Below are positions 21,798-31,469 of a DNA stretch of 64,000 nt, one piece after another. The notes below the pieces were generated by a model. The model made no database searches, was not told where the DNA came from, and saw nothing but the letters and a program-made list of their open reading frames with translations. Position 1 is the first letter of the stretch. Each line of letters begins with the position of its first letter. The stretch comes from Ichthyophis bannanicus (lineage: Eukaryota; Chordata; Amphibia; Gymnophiona; Ichthyophiidae): contig JAWIIG010000025.1 of NCBI GenBank assembly GCA_033557465.1, positions 3,529,001-3,593,000 on the forward strand, read 5' to 3'. A program made the position numbers and the translations under genes.

Positions 21798-24314
21798 CTA
21801 TACCTCGAAGAGGTTACGGAGGACTGCCTGTCCGAAAGCACTGTCCCTGCGGGACTCCCTCTCCAGGCAGTAATGGGCTGCAAAAGTCTGACTTGAAGAC
21901 CAAGTAGCAGCTCGGCAGATGTCTGCCAACGGAACAGAGCGGAGGTAAGCCACTGACGTAGCCTTCGCCCGAACACGATGAGCGGTGACTCTACCTTCCA
22001 GCACGAGGCCCGCAGCCTCGTAAGCCCAAGCGATGCAGTCCGCCATCCAGATGGACAAAGTACGCTTGGAGACAGGGAGCCCCAACTTGTTGGGGTCATA
22101 AGACACGAAGAGCTGAACAGCCCTTCGGTGCCCCCGCGTACGGTCCAGGTAGAAGTTCAGCGCCCTGCTACAGTCCAGGGTATGCAGGACCATTTCAGCT
22201 CGGCTGGAGTGTGGCCTGGGAAAGTAGGTCGGAAGTACCACCTCCTGGTTGATGTGAAAAGGGGAAACCACTTCAGGAAGAAACTTAGGGTGAGTCCGTA
22301 GGACTACCCGGTTCTTGTAGAACTTAGTGTAAGGAGGATCAGATACCAGGGCCTGCAGCTCACTAACGCGTCTAGCAGAAGTGAGGGCCACCAAGAACAA
22401 GGTTTTCCAGGAAAGAAAACGAAGAGGACAGGTAGCCATAGGCTCAAAAGGCAGACAGGTAAGCCGCTGTAAAACCACATTGAGATCCCAGTTCGGGGCT
22501 GGCGGGCGCAAAGGTGGTTTAAGGAGTAGAAGGCCCCGGAGAAAACGAGCCACCAGAGGGTGGCTGGAAAGAGGCCTACCCTCCACCGGTAGGTGGTGCG
22601 CAGAAATAGCACTGAGGTGGACCTTGACCGAGTTGGACTTAAGTCCAAGATTGGAAAGGGAAAGCAAGTACTGCAATTCCACTGATGCTGAACAGGAGAA
22701 GGGGTCTTGAGACTGCTGAGTACACCAGACGGAGAACCGACGCCACTTAAGAGCGTAGGACTTCCAGGTGGAAGGCCTCCTGGAGGCCAAGACGACCTCT
22801 TCCACATCTGGAGGTAGCTGGAGAGGAGCAAGGACTACCCTTTCAGCAGCCAGGCCATCAGATGAAGGGACCGAAGGTTGGGGTGCAGGAGCGTCCCCTG
22901 ATCCTGCGAGAGGAGGTCGGGCTGAAACCCCAGAGGAAGAGGTGTGTCCACCGCCAGCTGCAGCAGAAGCGGGAACCAAGGTTGTCTCGGCCACCGGGGA
23001 GCCACTAGGATCACCGACGCCTTGTCTCTGAGAACCTTGAAGAGCGTCCGAGACACCAGGGGCATGGGTGGAAAGGCATACAAGAGGCCTGTGGACCATG
23101 GAATCAGAAAAGCATCCGCCGCCACCCGGAGAGGATGCGGCTGTCGAGAGCAGAATCTGGGAAGCTGTCGGTTCAGAGGACTGGCGAACAGATCCATGGT
23201 GGGGAGGCCCCACCGGAGAAAGATCCGCTGAACCACAAGCGGATCCAACCTCCACTCGTGCGGTTGGAGGACCCTGCTCAGTTTGTCTGCCAGGTAGTTT
23301 TCTTGACCTGGGAGATAGACAGCTTTGAGGACGATGTTGCGATGGACGGCCCAAGAGCAGAGCTTCTGTGCTTCCTGACAGAGAAGGAAGGAGCCGGTTC
23401 CGCCTTGCTTGTTCACGTAGAACATGGCAACCTGATTGTCTGTCTGGACAAGTACTGACTGGTGAGAAATCAGGTGAGAGAAGGCTTTGAGCGCTAGGCA
23501 GATGGCTCTGAGCTCCAGGAAGTTGATCTGCTGAGCGGACTCCCAAGGAGTCCAGAGACCCTGAGTACAAGTCCCTTGGCAATGTGCTCCCCAACCCTGG
23601 AGAGAAGCATCGGTCGTCAGGACCTGAGAATGTGTAGGGGGCTGAAAAGTCACCCCGAGTACTAGGTTTGGCAGGTGAAGCCACCATCGCAGAGAGGAGA
23701 CCATCTGGTCGGAGATCTGTACGGAGTCCGCTAGGCTCCCAGTGGCCTGATGCCATTGTTTGCGAAGGCACCATTGAGCAGGTCGCATGTTCAGGCGGGC
23801 ATAGGGGGTTACATGGACCGTGGAAGCCATATGGCCGAGCAGTCTCAGAAATTGCCTGGCCGAGACCAGGGAATAGCTGTGAAAGCGGCTGGCGAGATCC
23901 ATGAGCCTTTGGGCCCTGTCCAGAGGCAGGAAGGCCCGCGCCTGAAGAGTGTCCAACCTGGCGCCGATGAATTCTAGATCTTGAGAGGGGAGCAAAGTGG
24001 ACTTTGCGAAGTTTATGACAAATCCCAAGTGCTGGAGCAGAGCCACCGTGCGATGAGTAGCCTGAGTGGCTTCTTGGGCAGACTGGGCCCTGATGAGCCA
24101 GTCGTCCAGGTATGGGAACACAAAGAGACCCTGAAGTCTCAGATAGGCCGCCACCACTGCTAGGCATTTGGTGAACACTCTGGGGGCGGAGGATAGGCCG
24201 AAAGGCAGTACTCTGTACTGGTAATGGCGTCCGTCCACCACAAACCTGAGGTATTGTCTGTGGTCTGGATGAATAAGGATATGAGTATACGCATCCTTCA
24301 GATCTAAGGAGCAT
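21798..24314 (-). CDS. DIRS copy 1 tyrosine recombinase frame
   Basis: The frame is open for 838 codons, but its first ~490 residues overlap the RT frame in a different register and read as low-complexity. The recognisable protein is the last ~350 residues: an N-terminal SAM-like DNA-binding part (STWKSYALKWRRFSVWC...) and a phage-integrase-type catalytic domain. Catalytic residues are visible as Arg in SARRVSELQAL (R648), His and Arg in AHRVR (H779, R782) and the nucleophile Tyr in FAAHYCLERES (Y815). The enzyme should join the circular cDNA to target DNA without making a target duplication, which agrees with the flanks seen. No stops or frameshifts interrupt the catalytic part. The true start is probably well downstream of 24314. 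Confidence 0.85.
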   Translation of the reverse strand: MLLRSEGCVYSYPYSSRPQTIPQVCGGRTPLPVQSTAFRPILRPQSVHQMPSSGGGLSETSGSLCVPIPGRLAHQGPVCPRSHSGYSSHGGSAPALGICHKLRKVHFAPLSRSRIHRRQVGHSSGAGLPASGQGPKAHGSRQPLSQLFPGLGQAISETARPYGFHGPCNPLCPPEHATCSMVPSQTMASGHWEPSGLRTDLRPDGLLSAMVASPAKPSTRGDFSAPYTFSGPDDRCFSPGLGSTLPRDLYSGSLDSLGVRSADQLPGAQSHLPSAQSLLSPDFSPVSTCPDRQSGCHVLREQARRNRLLPSLSGSTEALLLGRPSQHRPQSCLSPRSRKLPGRQTEQGPPTARVEVGSACGSADLSPVGPPHHGSVRQSSEPTASQILLSTAASSPGGGGCFSDSMVHRPLVCLSTHAPGVSDALQGSQRQGVGDPSGSPVAETTLVPASAAAGGGHTSSSGVSARPPLAGSGDAPAPQPSVPSSDGLAAERVVLAPLQLPPDVEEVVLASRRPSTWKSYALKWRRFSVWCTQQSQDPFSCSASVELQYLLSLSNLGLKSNSVKVHLSAISAHHLPVEGRPLSSHPLVARFLRGLLLLKPPLRPPAPNWDLNVVLQRLTCLPFEPMATCPLRFLSWKTLFLVALTSARRVSELQALVSDPPYTKFYKNRVVLRTHPKFLPEVVSPFHINQEVVLPTYFPRPHSSRAEMVLHTLDCSRALNFYLDRTRGHRRAVQLFVSYDPNKLGLPVSKRTLSIWMADCIAWAYEAAGLVLEGRVTAHRVRAKATSVAYLRSVPLADICRAATWSSSQTFAAHYCLERESRRDSAFGQAVLRNLFEV

Positions 24315-24670
24315 AGCCAGTCTCCCTGCTGGAGGTAGGGCAGCAGGATTCCAAGGGTAAGCATTTTGAACTTTTCCTTTGCAAGGAACTTGTTGAGGTT
24401 TCGCAAGTCTAGGATGGGTCTGAGGCCTCCTGTTCTTTTCGGAATCAGGAAGTATCGGGAATAAAACCCCTGACCCTTCAGGTGGTGGGGCACCGGTTCA
24501 ACGGCTTGTTCCTGAACAAGACTTGATAACTCCTGAAGGAGTAAGTCCCTGTGCAGAGGGAGTCTGGAAGGCTCCCCTGGAAAGTAGGAGGGAGGTGCCG
24601 GTGAAAATGAAGAAGATAGCCCTTTTGAACTATCTGAAGCACCCAGGTATCTGTGGTGATGTTGGACCAC
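22835..24670 (-). CDS. DIRS copy 1 reverse transcriptase, RNase H and methyltransferase-like region
   Basis: The 611-residue frame has no internal stops. The RT palm shows LDLRNLN, LDLKDAY (122-128), VLPFGLSSAPRVFTK (154-168) and the catalytic YLDD (187-190). The RNase H region follows with Asp354 (LTTDAS), Glu386 (FLELRA), Asp411 (VQTDNQ) and Asp462 (LADKLSR), the usual acidic set. Residues about 485-585 (MDLFASPLNRQLPRF...YAFPPMPLV...VILVAPRWPRQPW) correspond to the methyltransferase-like segment described for DIRS polyproteins. It overlaps the end of Gag by 193 bp and nearly all of the recombinase frame, in different registers. A reading shift or separate start must be used. It is possibly coding-competent. 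Confidence 0.88.
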   Translation of the reverse strand: MVQHHHRYLGASDSSKGLSSSFSPAPPSYFPGEPSRLPLHRDLLLQELSSLVQEQAVEPVPHHLKGQGFYSRYFLIPKRTGGLRPILDLRNLNKFLAKEKFKMLTLGILLPYLQQGDWLCSLDLKDAYTHILIHPDHRQYLRFVVDGRHYQYRVLPFGLSSAPRVFTKCLAVVAAYLRLQGLFVFPYLDDWLIRAQSAQEATQATHRTVALLQHLGFVINFAKSTLLPSQDLEFIGARLDTLQARAFLPLDRAQRLMDLASRFHSYSLVSARQFLRLLGHMASTVHVTPYARLNMRPAQWCLRKQWHQATGSLADSVQISDQMVSSLRWWLHLPNLVLGVTFQPPTHSQVLTTDASLQGWGAHCQGTCTQGLWTPWESAQQINFLELRAICLALKAFSHLISHQSVLVQTDNQVAMFYVNKQGGTGSFLLCQEAQKLCSWAVHRNIVLKAVYLPGQENYLADKLSRVLQPHEWRLDPLVVQRIFLRWGLPTMDLFASPLNRQLPRFCSRQPHPLRVAADAFLIPWSTGLLYAFPPMPLVSRTLFKVLRDKASVILVAPRWPRQPWFPLLLQLAVDTPLPLGFQPDLLSQDQGTLLHPNLRSLHLMAWLLKG

Positions 24671-26346
24671 CTGTGGGCAAAGTGGACCAGCCGGCCTCCT
24701 GTGCTGAGAGAAACCAGCTGAGGGGGAGAGGCTATGCTGAGAAAGTCAAAAACCCCCACCCTGCTGAGCAGGGGCCGTGGTGCAGGCTTGGGGGCTTGCT
24801 GCCTACAGGACCCATTACCCCGTCCCTTGGCCTGCTTTCCCTGTGGGGGAGCTGGTGAGGCCTGATACTGAGGGTAGTATTTATAGGCAGCACCCTTCCT
24901 CGGGTAAAAGGGCTTTTTCCCCGAGGCCTTCTTTTGAGAAGGGGCAGAGGTCTTCCTTGAGAGACGAGTCCTGGTGAGAGTCTCCGTCTCGATTTGTGCA
25001 GCCTTCTCATCCATGGGCTTGCCAAAGAGGTTATCACCTCGGCAGGGGACATCTACCAACTTGTCCTGTACCCAGGGCTCGAGGTCGGACATCTGAAGCC
25101 AAGCCTGGCGGCGTCCACCGATGCCGGCCGCGGCTACTCGAGCCGAAGCCTCAAAACCATCATAGGCTGCTCGAGAGATAAACTTGGAGCACTCCCGAAT
25201 GCCAGTAGACAAGGATTGGAACCTCTGCAAAGGTTCGTCGGAGAGACCAGCAGAGAACCCGGCTATTTCCTTAGCCAGGTCTCGGAGATACATGCCCATG
25301 TAGAGCTGGTAGGTCTGGACTCGACAAGCAAGCATAGAGCCCTGGAAGCACTTCCTACCGAGGGCATCCAGGCTTCGGGCTTCCCTACCAGGGGGCACCG
25401 AGGAGTGCATTTTTTGACTCTTCAGTCTATGCATGGCCGATTCCACCACCATGGAATGGTGCGGTAGTTGTGCCTTTTGGAACCCGGGGCTCTTGTGGAC
25501 TCGATAAATGGAATCGACCCGCTTGCTTAACACCGGCGATGACGCCGGGCTCTCCCACATGCGGAAGAGAAGCCGTTCCAGCATGGGAGGAACCGGTACA
25601 ATAAAGGCCTCCTTCGGGGGAGAGTCATATTGGAGGGCATCGAGTTCTTCGACTCGAGGCTCCTCCTCGGGATCCGCAGGGAAGGCCAAGGCTTTGGCCA
25701 TATCCCTCACGAAGTCCGAGAACCGGGTATCCTCCGGGGGGGACCGTCTCCGAGGTTCGGACTCGGGGGAGTCTGAAGGGACACACCGAGTCCGAAAGGA
25801 GCCAGGTGACTCTTCGTCCTCAGATTCCCAGGCCGACTCCTCGGAGGAGGAGTCGACCGGCTCCGGTCGGGCGGGCACTGATGCCATCCGCCCCGACGCC
25901 GAGGGAGTCGGCGTCGACGACCTCGGTCCCAAACGGGAGGCCGAAGGAGACCTCGACCGAGGATCGACTCGAGCCCTCATGGACTCGAGGATCGGCTCAG
26001 TCTCCGGGGTCGACTTGGAGGTCGACGTCCCGGCGGTCAGGGCAGAAGCGCCAGCGAGGCCAGCGATCAATGCCCGCTGCTGGTCCAAGAAGGCAGACAA
26101 ACTGCACTCCAAGGCCGTCAACCTGAGTCCGAGCTCAGGAGACCCAGCAGCCCCCGACTCGGGCCCCGACGGTGTCGGGCCCGACGTCGGGTCCTTCGGA
26201 GGCAAGTCCACGAGGACAACAGTACTTACGTGAGCGGGCAAGTCCACCTCGAGTCGAGGATGTTTTGACGGCCTTTCCGACTCCAAGGACCCGGGACGGG
26301 AATCGGGGCTATGCGACCTGGCCCTCGAGGAACCAGGAGCGTCCAC
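24478..26346 (-). CDS. DIRS copy 1 Gag-like protein, N-terminally shortened
   Basis: The 622-residue frame begins MDAPGSSRARSHSP. The first ~260 residues are Ser/Pro/Arg/Glu-rich and disordered. A conserved core about 220-480 (FSDFVRDMAKALAF..., MLERLLFRMWESPAS, QLYMGMYLRDLAKEIAG, ISRAAYDGFEASARV) matches copy 2 and DIRS-type Gag. A basic Lys/Arg/Pro/Gln-rich tail follows. Copy 2 has about 110 further residues upstream with a Cys-rich motif, which this copy lost in a deletion. The Met used is therefore internal and the frame may not be translated from here. Its role would be to coat the retrotransposon RNA. CpG and GC content is markedly higher than in the flanking host element. Confidence 0.8.
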   Translation of the reverse strand: MDAPGSSRARSHSPDSRPGSLESERPSKHPRLEVDLPAHVSTVVLVDLPPKDPTSGPTPSGPESGAAGSPELGLRLTALECSLSAFLDQQRALIAGLAGASALTAGTSTSKSTPETEPILESMRARVDPRSRSPSASRLGPRSSTPTPSASGRMASVPARPEPVDSSSEESAWESEDEESPGSFRTRCVPSDSPESEPRRRSPPEDTRFSDFVRDMAKALAFPADPEEEPRVEELDALQYDSPPKEAFIVPVPPMLERLLFRMWESPASSPVLSKRVDSIYRVHKSPGFQKAQLPHHSMVVESAMHRLKSQKMHSSVPPGREARSLDALGRKCFQGSMLACRVQTYQLYMGMYLRDLAKEIAGFSAGLSDEPLQRFQSLSTGIRECSKFISRAAYDGFEASARVAAAGIGGRRQAWLQMSDLEPWVQDKLVDVPCRGDNLFGKPMDEKAAQIETETLTRTRLSRKTSAPSQKKASGKKPFYPRKGAAYKYYPQYQASPAPPQGKQAKGRGNGSCRQQAPKPAPRPLLSRVGVFDFLSIASPPQLVSLSTGGRLVHFAHRWSNITTDTWVLQIVQKGYLLHFHRHLPPTFQGSLPDSLCTGTYSFRSYQVLFRNKPLNRCPTT

Positions 26347-26547
26347 CGATCCCGCCCTCGCGGGTTTCTTCTTCCGATGTCATCTGACTGAGCAAGATGG
26401 CACCCTTGGGCGGGAAGAGGACCGCGCATGCGCGCTGCAATTCCCGAAGGCTTTCTTTGAAAGCTGGGGAAAATTGCTCCGCGAGGGCTCCGTCGGCGCC
26501 GACGTCACCCATATGTGAGGACTGACTTCCTGCTTGGTCCTGGAGAA

Positions 26548-27761
26548 TACGTTGCTCCTCATTATGCACATTGGCAGGCTAACACTGGAAACAGTGCAAG
26601 CAGTGTGGGCTCAGTAAGGTGTAGGCAGCCATAACACACTGGATAGACATACACACACTCCCACACCTATGCCAGCATTGTGCAAATATAGAGGTTTGTG
26701 GCAGCCCTGGCCGCCACACCAGTCCTGGGCACAATGCGGGCATTGCTATGGTAAGCAATACTGTTGGTGTCACTCCCCGGGGTGGTAAACACTGTCAGAA
26801 GCAATAACTGAAGCACACTCCACAGATATCAGAAAGGTTGCTATAATGAATCTCTATCAACAAATCGTGTTTAACTTAGGATTTGTTAGCTGACATTAAT
26901 CATAGCAACCTTTTGATATATGTGGAACGTGTTCCCAAGTTTAGGACGGCATTGCTAAGGTATGCAGGTTCTAGTATTGGGAGATGCAGCTCTGCGCAGG
27001 GCCCAACAGCCTGACTCTCCATGAGGCTTTGGATAGTGGAGCCTGTGGGTCCCAGGCCATCCAGTGTGCCGGTAGGCAGCTTCCTATGGTGTGGGTTCTC
27101 GGGTAGGGGTGCCTACATGGACATCTGCGCTTCCCCTTGGCACCGCCAGCCAATGTTATGTGCCCTGGGGGTACCTGCTGGGTAATATCCCCTATGACAC
27201 TGTGGGACACACACTCGTGCCCATGTTGGTCCCTCATCAGTTGCTATCTTGCTGCTTTACAGTTTCGGCATTCCTATGTGCCACCTAGGCATCTGCCTAG
27301 TCCGCACTGTGCCCCAGCTGGACCACAGCATGTACCGCCTGCAGCCCCCTGTGTCCCATTTACAGCATCAGTACAGTTGCCCTTTCCTACATGCCCACTC
27401 TGCTGTTGCTGCACATGTGCACGCCCTAACAAACCTGCCCAATATAAACGACAAAAACCCTGATTACCGCTATTTCAGTGTGGGATCATTCACTTTGTAG
27501 GGGGACAGAGCATAGACCCTTCCAAACATGTTATCTTCCTTTTTACACTTTGTAAGTAGTATTGCTTTATGTTTATCAGTACTATCACTATTGGCCAGCT
27601 TGGTTATTGGGATTTCAGATATAGTTCTGGTCATTTTATATGTTTATTTGCCGTTTTGGTTCCTGCACATGTATCACTACTATCACTTTTCTGGGTTTCC
27701 CTGCCTTTGCTGTACATTACTGACTGAAATGGTTTCTCTCTCCTGCAAATGTGCCTCTAAC
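26548..27761 (-). mobile_element. TIR element D/E, third segment
   Basis: Sequence resumes at the point split by DIRS (ttgctcctcattatgcac) and, read on the minus strand, matches F (45.65-46.08 kb) and H (59.8-61.6 kb). It contains the palindromic ~120-bp block with gttgctataatga...tcatagcaacc (about 26815-26935). It stops at ctctaacg (27761), where a hAT-type end begins. Confidence 0.72.
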
Positions 27762-28539
27762 GCAGTGGTTCTCAACCTTTTTTGTACCGTGACCCCTTTT
27801 ACCATTGGTCAACTTGTGGTGACCCCCAATGATAAAATCAAATGTGTCTCTCTTTCTTTACCGTTAATGCATTGTCGCTGTAATCATTTGTTGAATTATT
27901 AATATATTATAGGCTTTTGCAATATGTTTTTATTTATAAAATTTACTTATTTAAACCACAATAATTAATCACAATAACAAGTAACAATATTTGATTTCAA
28001 AATTGTGATGATTTTGTAGTCAAATGACTAATATGAAATAAAATTATTTTTTCTACCTTTGTTGCCTGACCAATTTATTCTCTGATCATGCTGGTCCCGA
28101 TCTGAGGCTTCTGCTTTCATGTCTTCTCTTAGCTCTCTTTCTGTGGTCTATGGTCCAGCTGCCATTTCTTATCTCTTCTTTCGTTTTCTTCACTTCTTTC
28201 CATCTGCCTATTTCCAGTCCCAGTAACCATCCCCAGAATCAGCCCCTTTCCAGTCCTCACTCTCAGTACCTTCCAATGTCAACTTGCATTCCCATGACTG
28301 CCACTGGTGTCCATTCCCTTCCAGTCCCCCTCCTTCCCCACTGAGTAGTCCCTTCTAGTACAAATACCATGGCAGCCCCACTCAGATCCACTCTCTTCCA
28401 GTTCCATTCTCCCATCCCCTCGTATCAGTCCATTTGTAGCCTTAGCCCCCAGTTTTCTTCCAGGGCCAGCAGCTCTATCCTCCCCTCCCCACAATCAGCC
28501 CATTCCGAGTCGAAGCCCCCCAATCAGCTCGCTTCCAGT

Positions 28540-28970
28540 GCTAGCCTCCCCTAAACAGCCCAATACCAGTCCTACCCCCCCCATCAGCTCATTACCAGTC
28601 CTAGCCTCCTCTAATCAGCTCATTTCCAGTGCTAGTCCCTCCTCAACCCCATTACCAGTCCTAGCCTCCTCTAATCAGCTCATTTCCAGTGCTAGTCCCT
28701 CCTCAACCCCATTACCAGTGCTAGGTTCCCCTAATCAACCCATTACCAGTCCTACCCCCCCATCAGCCCATTTCCAGTCCTAATCTCCCCGATCAGCTCA
28801 TTTCCAGTGCTAGCCCCCCATCAGTCCATTACCAGTCCTACCCCCCTATCAGTACATTACCAGTCCCAACCCCCCCTTCATCAGTCCATTCCCAGTCCTA
28901 GCCTTCCCTAATCAACCTATTACTAGTCCTAGCCACCCCCATCTGCCAATTATAATCCTAACCCGCACTG
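28540..28970. repeat. Minisatellite: ccatttccagtcctagcccccatcag type
   Basis: Diverged units of roughly 20-30 bp share the cattNccagtcctagc motif. Within them a 60-bp period is repeated exactly (28621-28680 and the start of 28681-28740). The same motif recurs at 52.15-52.8 kb and, inverted, at 49.56-50.07 kb. Confidence 0.85.
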
Positions 28971-29039
28971 TCTCTCCTCTCTGTCCAGCATTTATTGCCC
29001 GTCTGTACAGTATGTCCCCCTGTCTCTTCCCTTTGTCCA

Positions 29040-29530
29040 TGTCAGCCCCCCTCCCTCCTTCCCTCCCTCCATCCATCCGTCAGCCTCCCCTCTGTCCATG
29101 TCAGCCCCCCTCCCTCCCTCCATCCATCCATCAATGTCAGCCACCCCCCTCCCTTTCTCCATGTCAGCCCTCCCCTCCCTCCTTCCCTCCATCCATGTCA
29201 GCCCCCTCTCTCTCCATGTCAGCTCCCCTCTCTCCATGTCAGCCCTCCCTCCCTCCATGTCGGCCCCCCTGTCCATGTCAGCTCCCCCCTGTCCATGTCA
29301 GTCCTCCCTCTCCATGTCAGCCCTTCCTACCTCCCTCCATGTCAGCCCCCTCTGTCCATGTCAGCTCCCTCCCTCCATCCATCAATGTCAGCCCCCCTCC
29401 ATCCCTCCCTCCCTCCATGTCAGCCCTCCCCTCCCTCCCTCCATTCATGTCAGCCCCCCTCTCTCCATGTCAGCCCCCCTGTCCATGTCAGACCCTCCCT
29501 CCCTCCCTCCATCCCTCCATGTCAGCCCCA
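29040..29530. repeat. Minisatellite: ccctccctccatgtcagccccc type
   Basis: About 25 units with ccatgtcagc alternate with CCCT-rich spacers of variable length. The motif differs from the preceding array. All frames across it are open because of composition, not coding. Confidence 0.9.
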
Positions 29531-29734
29531 TTGCAGGTTCCCTGCCCCTCCTCCCCTCTCCCTGTCTGCCTGCTACTGCCCTGTTCTTCTACAGCTGCGG
29601 CTCCCTGTCTCTTAGGGAACCACGGCTATACCTGTAAAACTGTTGCGGAGCCTTCTCGTAAACAACTTCCTTTGGAGGCGGGACAATGCTGCACGGAGCC
29701 CTTTGGGGTACCTTCTTGGTACAGTCCCCTGGAT

Positions 29735-30301
29735 GGGACACTGTGGCGCACACACTCATGGGCATTTTTGACGTTGGTCAGTTGCTGTCTTGCTTATTTT
29801 CTGTTTCTGCATTCCTATGTGCAACCTAGGCATCTGCCGAGTCCACCCTGTGCCCCAGCTGCCCCACTGCATGTCCTGCCTGCAGCCCCCTGTACCCCAT
29901 TTGCAGCATCACCATAGTGCCCTTTCATACTTGGGCACTATGCTGTTGCTGGAAATGTAGCACTACTATCACTTTTCTTGGGCTCCCTGCCTTTGCTGTA
30001 CATTGCTGACTGAACTGGTTTCTCTCTCCTGCAATTGTGCCTCTAACGCGAGGTTTTCACTCGCGGTAATTTTCGGCCCTTCATTCCACAGCGTTAGTGT
30101 AGCAGAAGCTTCTCCCCGCCCACTCCCCGCCCACTCCCCGCCCACTCCCCGCCCATTGACCCCTTCTCTACACCCTCTCTCCACCCTCTGCGTGCCTTAA
30201 TGCTGCCAGGGACGTTATCGCACGATAAGTAACGTTATGGCGCGATAATGTTACTTTATTGCGCGATAACATCACTTATCGTCATTTAGTAAACATACCC
30301 C
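29735..30301 (-). mobile_element. Terminal segment of a ggggtatg TIR element (E2)
   Basis: Its right end is atttagtaaacatacccc at 30301. Read on the minus strand it matches the first ~600 bp of F. It repeats sequence already present at 27655-27761 (actactatcacttttct...gtgcctctaacg). It is therefore not simply the continuation of the segment before the hAT block. Confidence 0.75.
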
Positions 30302-30505
30302 TTTGACTTTCATGCTAAACACACATTAGTTGCAAAGTTATAACACACTTTAATAAAAGGGCCCCTTAATGTACACTAATGGACATTACTACATGTTAAG
30401 GCACATTCAATAATGCAGGCTCTATTATTCTCAATGCGGATCTTTTGCTAACTTTTGCTAATACGTGTGCATTAACTTGTTAACAGAAGTTAGTAAATAC
30501 GACTT
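30302..30505. other. Unassigned sequence with a TIR-like aataaaagggcccctt motif
   Basis: The stretch near 30351-30368 resembles the ends of transposons with a ctttaNtaaaaggg terminus (compare 38578-38593). No partner end is visible. Confidence 0.3.
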
Positions 30506-30507
30506 TA

Positions 30508-30640
30508 AGTTTGTGCCTGAGGCAATGGAGAAGGAAGTGATTTGCCCAAGGTCACAAGAAGCATCAGTAAGAGAATTGGGATTTGATATCTGATATCTGA
30601 ATTCCCTCTTTCTCAAACTGCTAACCACTAGACTGGATGG
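30508..30640 (-). mobile_element. MIR-like tRNA-derived SINE
   Basis: On the plus strand it reads cctgaggcaatgga...tttgcccaaggtcac...ctgctaaccactagactg, which is the reverse complement of a MIR/CORE-type SINE with its tRNA head at the right. It includes a short tgatatc duplication. Old and degraded. Confidence 0.65.
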
Positions 30641-31229
30641 CACCCATCCTATTTCTCTCACACAACCCACCTGCTCAAAATCCCACACCACAGGGAGATA
30701 TTCTAAAGGCAACAAACTGAAGGGGGGTGGGTGTGGTATTAATATGTGCTAAGGGAATAATGCCCAATTTCTGCCTCTTAACATACATTAAAATTATGCG
30801 TTATTGTCCCATAATACATGTTAGTTTAAGTTACCATGGAATACAGAATAATGAGTTACAAATCATACAAAACATCTTATTATTGTCTAAAATAAAAAAC
30901 ACAGTTTGTGGTGAATGCTACAAGCTGCGTTATTTCAGGTTAAAATAAAGCCAGCTCAAAGCTACCATTATGTTTCCTGGCTGAGAGCATAGGGCCTCTA
31001 ACATGAGACCTGATGCTCCCAGCTGCCATCTTAAAAGATCCAGTGCATCCTTTAAATGGGAAGGCCCCCCTGCCTCTCTGTCCAGACCCTCCCCCCCCAA
31101 GAAGGTGACCCAACATTTGTCTAATCCAGAAACTCCATCCTTGAAGTCACTCCTCGGACCCCTCCCCCTCCCCGAAAACCTCTGAAGCCACTCTTGGAGA
31201 AGACTCCTTACCTGCCATGTAGGCTCCCC

Positions 31230-31469
31230 TTCAGGCCTACCTCAAGCCATCATTGGTATTGTGGCAGGAATGATCTCCAGTTGCACAAGGTTCCAGCTCG
31301 CTTATGACCTGTCTCCCTCTCCTCCCTAGTCACCTCCTGCCTCCCTTTCTGCATACTGTCCTTTCCTATCAACCAATGGCTTTCCTTTCTCTTCGCTTAG
31401 CATACTATTTTGTTCATTTATTTGTACACCGCTCTGATGCCCTGTTGCCTAGGGCGGTATATCAAGAAA
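31230..31469 (+). mobile_element. L2 3'-end remnant hosting DIRS copy 2
   Basis: The stretch tttgtacaccgctctgatgcc...agggcggtatatcaagaaa is the usual L2 3' UTR end. After DIRS copy 2 it resumes as caataaagataaagg (36572 on), the residual A-rich tail. Confidence 0.6.

Larger units (their letters stand above)
21294..26547 (-). mobile_element. DIRS retrotransposon copy 1 (minus strand, three open frames)
   Basis: Inverted terminal repeats share the 'tcagtcctcacatatggg' stretch, the gtcggcgccgacg palindrome and the 'aagatggcacccttgggcg' stretch (21294-21490 versus about 26385-26547). An internal complementary region at about 21552-21660 repeats the reverse complement of both outer ends back to back. 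Gag, RT-RNase H and tyrosine recombinase frames overlap in three registers on the minus strand, as in DIRS elements. Compared with copy 2, about 530 bp of the 5' leader and Gag N-terminus are missing near 26380-26390. There is no target duplication; the host sequence ccatacccaca|atacNttgctcc is simply split. Confidence 0.9.
27762..29735. mobile_element. hAT-type element end with internal C-rich minisatellites
   Basis: The left end cagtggttctcaaccttttt followed by gtaccgtgaccccttttacc is a typical hAT (Charlie-like) terminus. After about 400 bp the interior is C-rich tandem sequence. I cannot find a clean matching right terminus. The right limit is set where TIR-element sequence resumes near 29735, and the block at 29600-29735 is unassigned. 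No transposase is present. Confidence 0.45.

Noticed and set aside
22835..24314. First part of the recombinase-frame ORF taken as a separate protein
   Set aside because: It overlaps the RT-RNase H frame and has no recognisable domain. Only the C-terminal third is a credible recombinase.
25508..26233. Plus-strand frames opposite the DIRS Gag (also 35182-35877)
   Set aside because: They are mirror frames of the GC-rich Gag coding strand and have no homology of their own.
28540..28970. CRISPR-like array
   Set aside because: Repeat units are diverged and spacers are not unique sequences of constant length. This is a vertebrate minisatellite.
28995..29917. Overlapping Pro/Ser-rich frames of 180-300 codons
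   Set aside because: They are created by the ccctccctccatgtcagcc tandem array. All three frames are open together, the mark of composition rather than coding.
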